Of a stretch of 34,882 nt of DNA, positions 32,548 through 34,882 are shown in pieces (positions within the stretch are counted from its first letter, which is position 1; every line of letters begins with the position of its first letter). The notes beneath the pieces are model-generated. The model made no database searches and was not told where the DNA came from. It saw nothing but the letters and a program-made list of their open reading frames with translations. A program made the position numbers and the translations under genes. The stretch lies in the NCBI RefSeq assembly GCF_000764665.1, contig NZ_JRGM01000157.1:1-34882 (forward strand), in the 5' to 3' direction. The DNA comes from Aeromonas lacus (lineage in GTDB: Bacteria; Pseudomonadota; Gammaproteobacteria; Enterobacterales; Aeromonadaceae).

Positions 32548-34416
32548 CTAGATATCCACCTGGGATCCAAGTTCGATAACCCGGTTGGGCGGGATCTCGA
32601 ACTGATCCGGGGCGCGCAGGGCGTTGCGCTGCAGCAGCATAAAGAGCTTGCCGCGCAGATAGAGATACCAGGGGCGGTCTTTCATGATGAGCGACTCGTG
32701 GGCCATAAAGAACGAGGTCTCCATCATTCGGCAGCTCAGCCCCTCGGCGTTGCAGCGGTGGAAGATCTCCTCCACGTTCGGTGTCTCGCGCCAGCCGTAG
32801 CTTGCCACCACCCGCCAGAAGGTGGGGGAGAGCTGCTCGATGCAGACCCGGCGCACATTGTGGACGTAGGGCACATCCTCCACCCGCAGGGTGAGCAGGA
32901 TGATCCGCTCGTGCAGCACCTTGTTGTGCTTGAGGTTGTGCAGCAGCGCATGGGGGATCACATTGACCACCCGCGACATATAGACAGCAGTGCCAGCCAC
33001 CCGGGTCGGCGGGGATTTTTCCAGCGAGGCGATCATCGGCTCAAGGGAGTTGCCGTGCTCGTTCAGGCGACGAATAAGCTGGAAACGCTCGCTCTTCCAG
33101 CTGGTCATCACGGTGAACATCACAGCGCCCAGGGTGAGCGGCAGCCAGCCGCCGGAGAAGATCTTGGCGAGGTTGGCGGCAAACAGCGGCACGTCGATAC
33201 AGAGCAGCGCGGCAAACAGGATAGCCACCAGATACTTGTTCCAGTGCCAGCTGTTCTTGGCTACCGAGCAGGAGAGGATGGAGGTGAGCACCATGGTGCC
33301 GGTTACGGCGATGCCGTAGGCCGCCGCCAGATTGCTGGAGTGCTCGAAGCTCATGATGACGATCACCACCGAGATATAGAGCATCCAGTTGATGACCGGA
33401 ATATAGATCTGGCCGGACTCCTGCTCGGAGGTGTGAACGATACGAATGGGGGAGAGATAACCGAGCCGCACCGCCTGCCGGGTCAGCGAAAAGACCCCGG
33501 AGATCACCGCCTGCGAAGCGATCACCGTCGCCATGGTTGCCAAGAGCAGCAGCGGCACCAGCGCCCATTTCGGGGCGAGCAGGAAGAAGGGGTTGGCAAT
33601 GGCCGCCGGATTGCTTAGTAGCAGCGCCCCCTGACCGAAGTAGTTGAGTACCAGGGAGGGCAGCACCACGATAAACCAGGCGAGGCGAATTGGATTTTTG
33701 CCAAAATGGCCCATATCCGCGTAGAGCGCCTCCACCCCGGTGATGGCCAGCACCACGGCGCCGAGGGCAAAGAAGGAGGTGGTCTGGTACTGGATAAAGA
33801 AGCGCACCGCCCAGATGGGGTTAAGCGCTCCCAGCACCTCGGGGTTGTGGATGATGCCGCGCAGCCCCAGCACCGCCAGCGTCATAAACCAGATCAGCAT
33901 GATGGGGGCAAACAGCTTGCCCACCATGGCGGTGCCATGTTTCTGGATGGCGAACAGCAGGGTCAGCACCAGCACCGAGAGGGTGACGATATAGGGGTCG
34001 AGGGCGGGGGTGAGAATGCTCAGCCCTTCGATGGCCGACATCACCGACATCGCCGGGGTGATCACCACCTCGCCATAGAAGAAGCTGCCGCCAATCAGGC
34101 CGAGGATGATCAGCAGCGGCGTCCAGCGGGTGGAGGCGTTACGGGTCGCCAGCGACATCAGGGTGAGAATGCCACCCTCGCCGGCGTTGTCGGCCCGCAT
34201 CACAAAGGAGAGGTACTTGACCGACACCACCAGGATCAGCAGCCAGAAGATCAGCGAGAGAAAGCCGAGAATGGAGGCGGGCTCGACGCCGAACCCGAAT
34301 TGACCTGACAGGCACTCGCGCAAGGTATAGAGCGGGCTGGTGCCGATATCGCCATAGACTACGCCAATCGCCGCCAGCATGACGCCGGACATGGCTTGTT
34401 GTTTATCACAGTTCAT
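32548..34416 (-). CDS. kup: Low-affinity potassium uptake protein Kup
   Basis: Potassium-proton symporter of the KUP/HAK family, 622 aa, the same length as E. coli Kup. The N-terminal two thirds has about 12 membrane helices, with the family motifs [52 protein letters not shown] and [14 protein letters not shown] cytoplasmic domain follows (from about 440), ending [15 protein letters not shown]. The ribosome binding site is weak (AAGATG). It appears unrelated to the hydrogenase genes and marks a return to core genome. No other gene of its transcript is visible. Confidence 0.97.
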   Translation of the reverse strand: MNCDKQQAMSGVMLAAIGVVYGDIGTSPLYTLRECLSGQFGFGVEPASILGFLSLIFWLLILVVSVKYLSFVMRADNAGEGGILTLMSLATRNASTRWTPLLIILGLIGGSFFYGEVVITPAMSVMSAIEGLSILTPALDPYIVTLSVLVLTLLFAIQKHGTAMVGKLFAPIMLIWFMTLAVLGLRGIIHNPEVLGALNPIWAVRFFIQYQTTSFFALGAVVLAITGVEALYADMGHFGKNPIRLAWFIVVLPSLVLNYFGQGALLLSNPAAIANPFFLLAPKWALVPLLLLATMATVIASQAVISGVFSLTRQAVRLGYLSPIRIVHTSEQESGQIYIPVINWMLYISVVIVIMSFEHSSNLAAAYGIAVTGTMVLTSILSCSVAKNSWHWNKYLVAILFAALLCIDVPLFAANLAKIFSGGWLPLTLGAVMFTVMTSWKSERFQLIRRLNEHGNSLEPMIASLEKSPPTRVAGTAVYMSRVVNVIPHALLHNLKHNKVLHERIILLTLRVEDVPYVHNVRRVCIEQLSPTFWRVVASYGWRETPNVEEIFHRCNAEGLSCRMMETSFFMAHESLIMKDRPWYLYLRGKLFMLLQRNALRAPDQFEIPPNRVIELGSQVDI

Positions 34417-34882
34417 GAGTTCATCTTGTCAGTTTGATGTTTACACGTTTGCCACAGCAGATCGCCCCGAACACATCAGGTATGTGTGGATACAACATCG
34501 GGGGGAAATCAAAGGATTGCGATGGGAAGGGAGCTAATCGGATATAAAGATGCGTTTCATGGGACACAGTCTGTTCATCTGTCGTTAAGCTTATAATGAC
34601 ACACACTCTGCGGGTTCATGCTCAGGTATAAATAATCAAAACGCCCTTTTGAGTAAGGTTATTAATTGGCCGTTGATTGAAATATTCACCCGCTCTGCGG
34701 GCAACCGTTTGTTTTATCTGGGGAAGCGCTTTGGCCACTATTTTTTACCGAGTTGATTGAAAAATAGACGATAAAATAGTGACTAATTAATTGCTGGCAG
34801 TATGACAAGGGGGAGGATGTTGGGTAGCAATGGAGTCTCTATTTGGGAGGAAAAAATGTAGGGTGCAATGAACGAAGTGAAT
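34417..34882. other. Intergenic region upstream of kup
   Basis: No convincing gene is seen in these 466 bases. The part near 34590-34600 on the minus strand (CATTATAAGC) could hold a kup -10, but no -35 is clear. CACTATTTT (34736-34744) and AAAATAGTG (34773-34781) form a nine-base inverted repeat in an AT-rich stretch. A 14-codon frame at 34817-34861 has a G-rich sequence directly ahead of its ATG with almost no spacing, so I do not count it. Confidence 0.55.
34860..34882 (+). repeat. Possible REP-like hairpin cut by the window edge
   Basis: AGGGTGCAATGAACGAAGTG resembles the left half of dispersed GGTGCAAT...GAAG...ATTGCACC hairpin repeats known from several proteobacteria. The second half would lie beyond the window, so the pairing cannot be confirmed. 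Confidence 0.35.

Noticed and set aside
34817..34861. 14-codon frame near the right edge
   Set aside because: The G-rich sequence is directly against the ATG with almost no spacing, and the frame leads nowhere.

Overview
The window looks like a chromosomal segment of a GC-rich, facultatively anaerobic gammaproteobacterium, most likely Aeromonas or a close relative. I infer this from gene content and from hydrogenase proteins that resemble enterobacterial ones without matching them; no search was possible. It is dominated by an almost complete [NiFe]-hydrogenase locus that also carries the selenocysteine machinery.

Layout. 1-1060: a decayed IS3-family insertion sequence. 1061-1865: a non-coding stretch ending in a textbook FNR box. 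1866-7961 (+): hybOABCDE, a periplasm-facing hydrogenase-2 type uptake enzyme with its protease and chaperone. 8091-12924 (+): a five-gene Opp/Dpp/Nik-type ABC transporter, probably for nickel, behind a sigma54-like promoter. 12934-13266: a MITE-like repeat and a strong bidirectional terminator where the two strands converge.

From 31111 down to 13304 everything is on the minus strand. In transcription order this is hycBCDEFGHI (formate-hydrogenlyase hydrogenase-3 and its protease), selC (tRNA-Sec), selA, selB, hypF, hypC, hypD, hypE, hypA, hypB. Several junctions are 1-8 nt overlaps, which suggests translational coupling. The hyc operon also has a sigma54-like -24/-12 promoter, with a CRP-like site and inverted repeats upstream. 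At the right end lie an AT-rich orphan gene for a secreted protein with a fibronectin-III-like tail (31551-32471), a strong terminator, and kup (potassium uptake, minus strand).

How it works together. The nik-like transporter would supply nickel. HypA and HypB deliver it, and HypC, HypD, HypE and HypF build the Fe(CN)2CO group. HybD and HycI trim the two large subunits. Hyb takes up H2 into the quinone pool, and Hyc makes H2 from formate electrons. Hyc needs a formate dehydrogenase H, usually a selenoprotein, which is not in this window; that is the likely reason selA, selB and selC sit here. I do not see an undescribed multi-gene system. The points most worth a second look are the tRNA-Sec gene, whose acceptor stem does not pair fully, the AT-rich scar next to it, the sel-hyp-hyc gene fusion of functions, the hexanucleotide repeat in hypB, and the orphan secreted protein.
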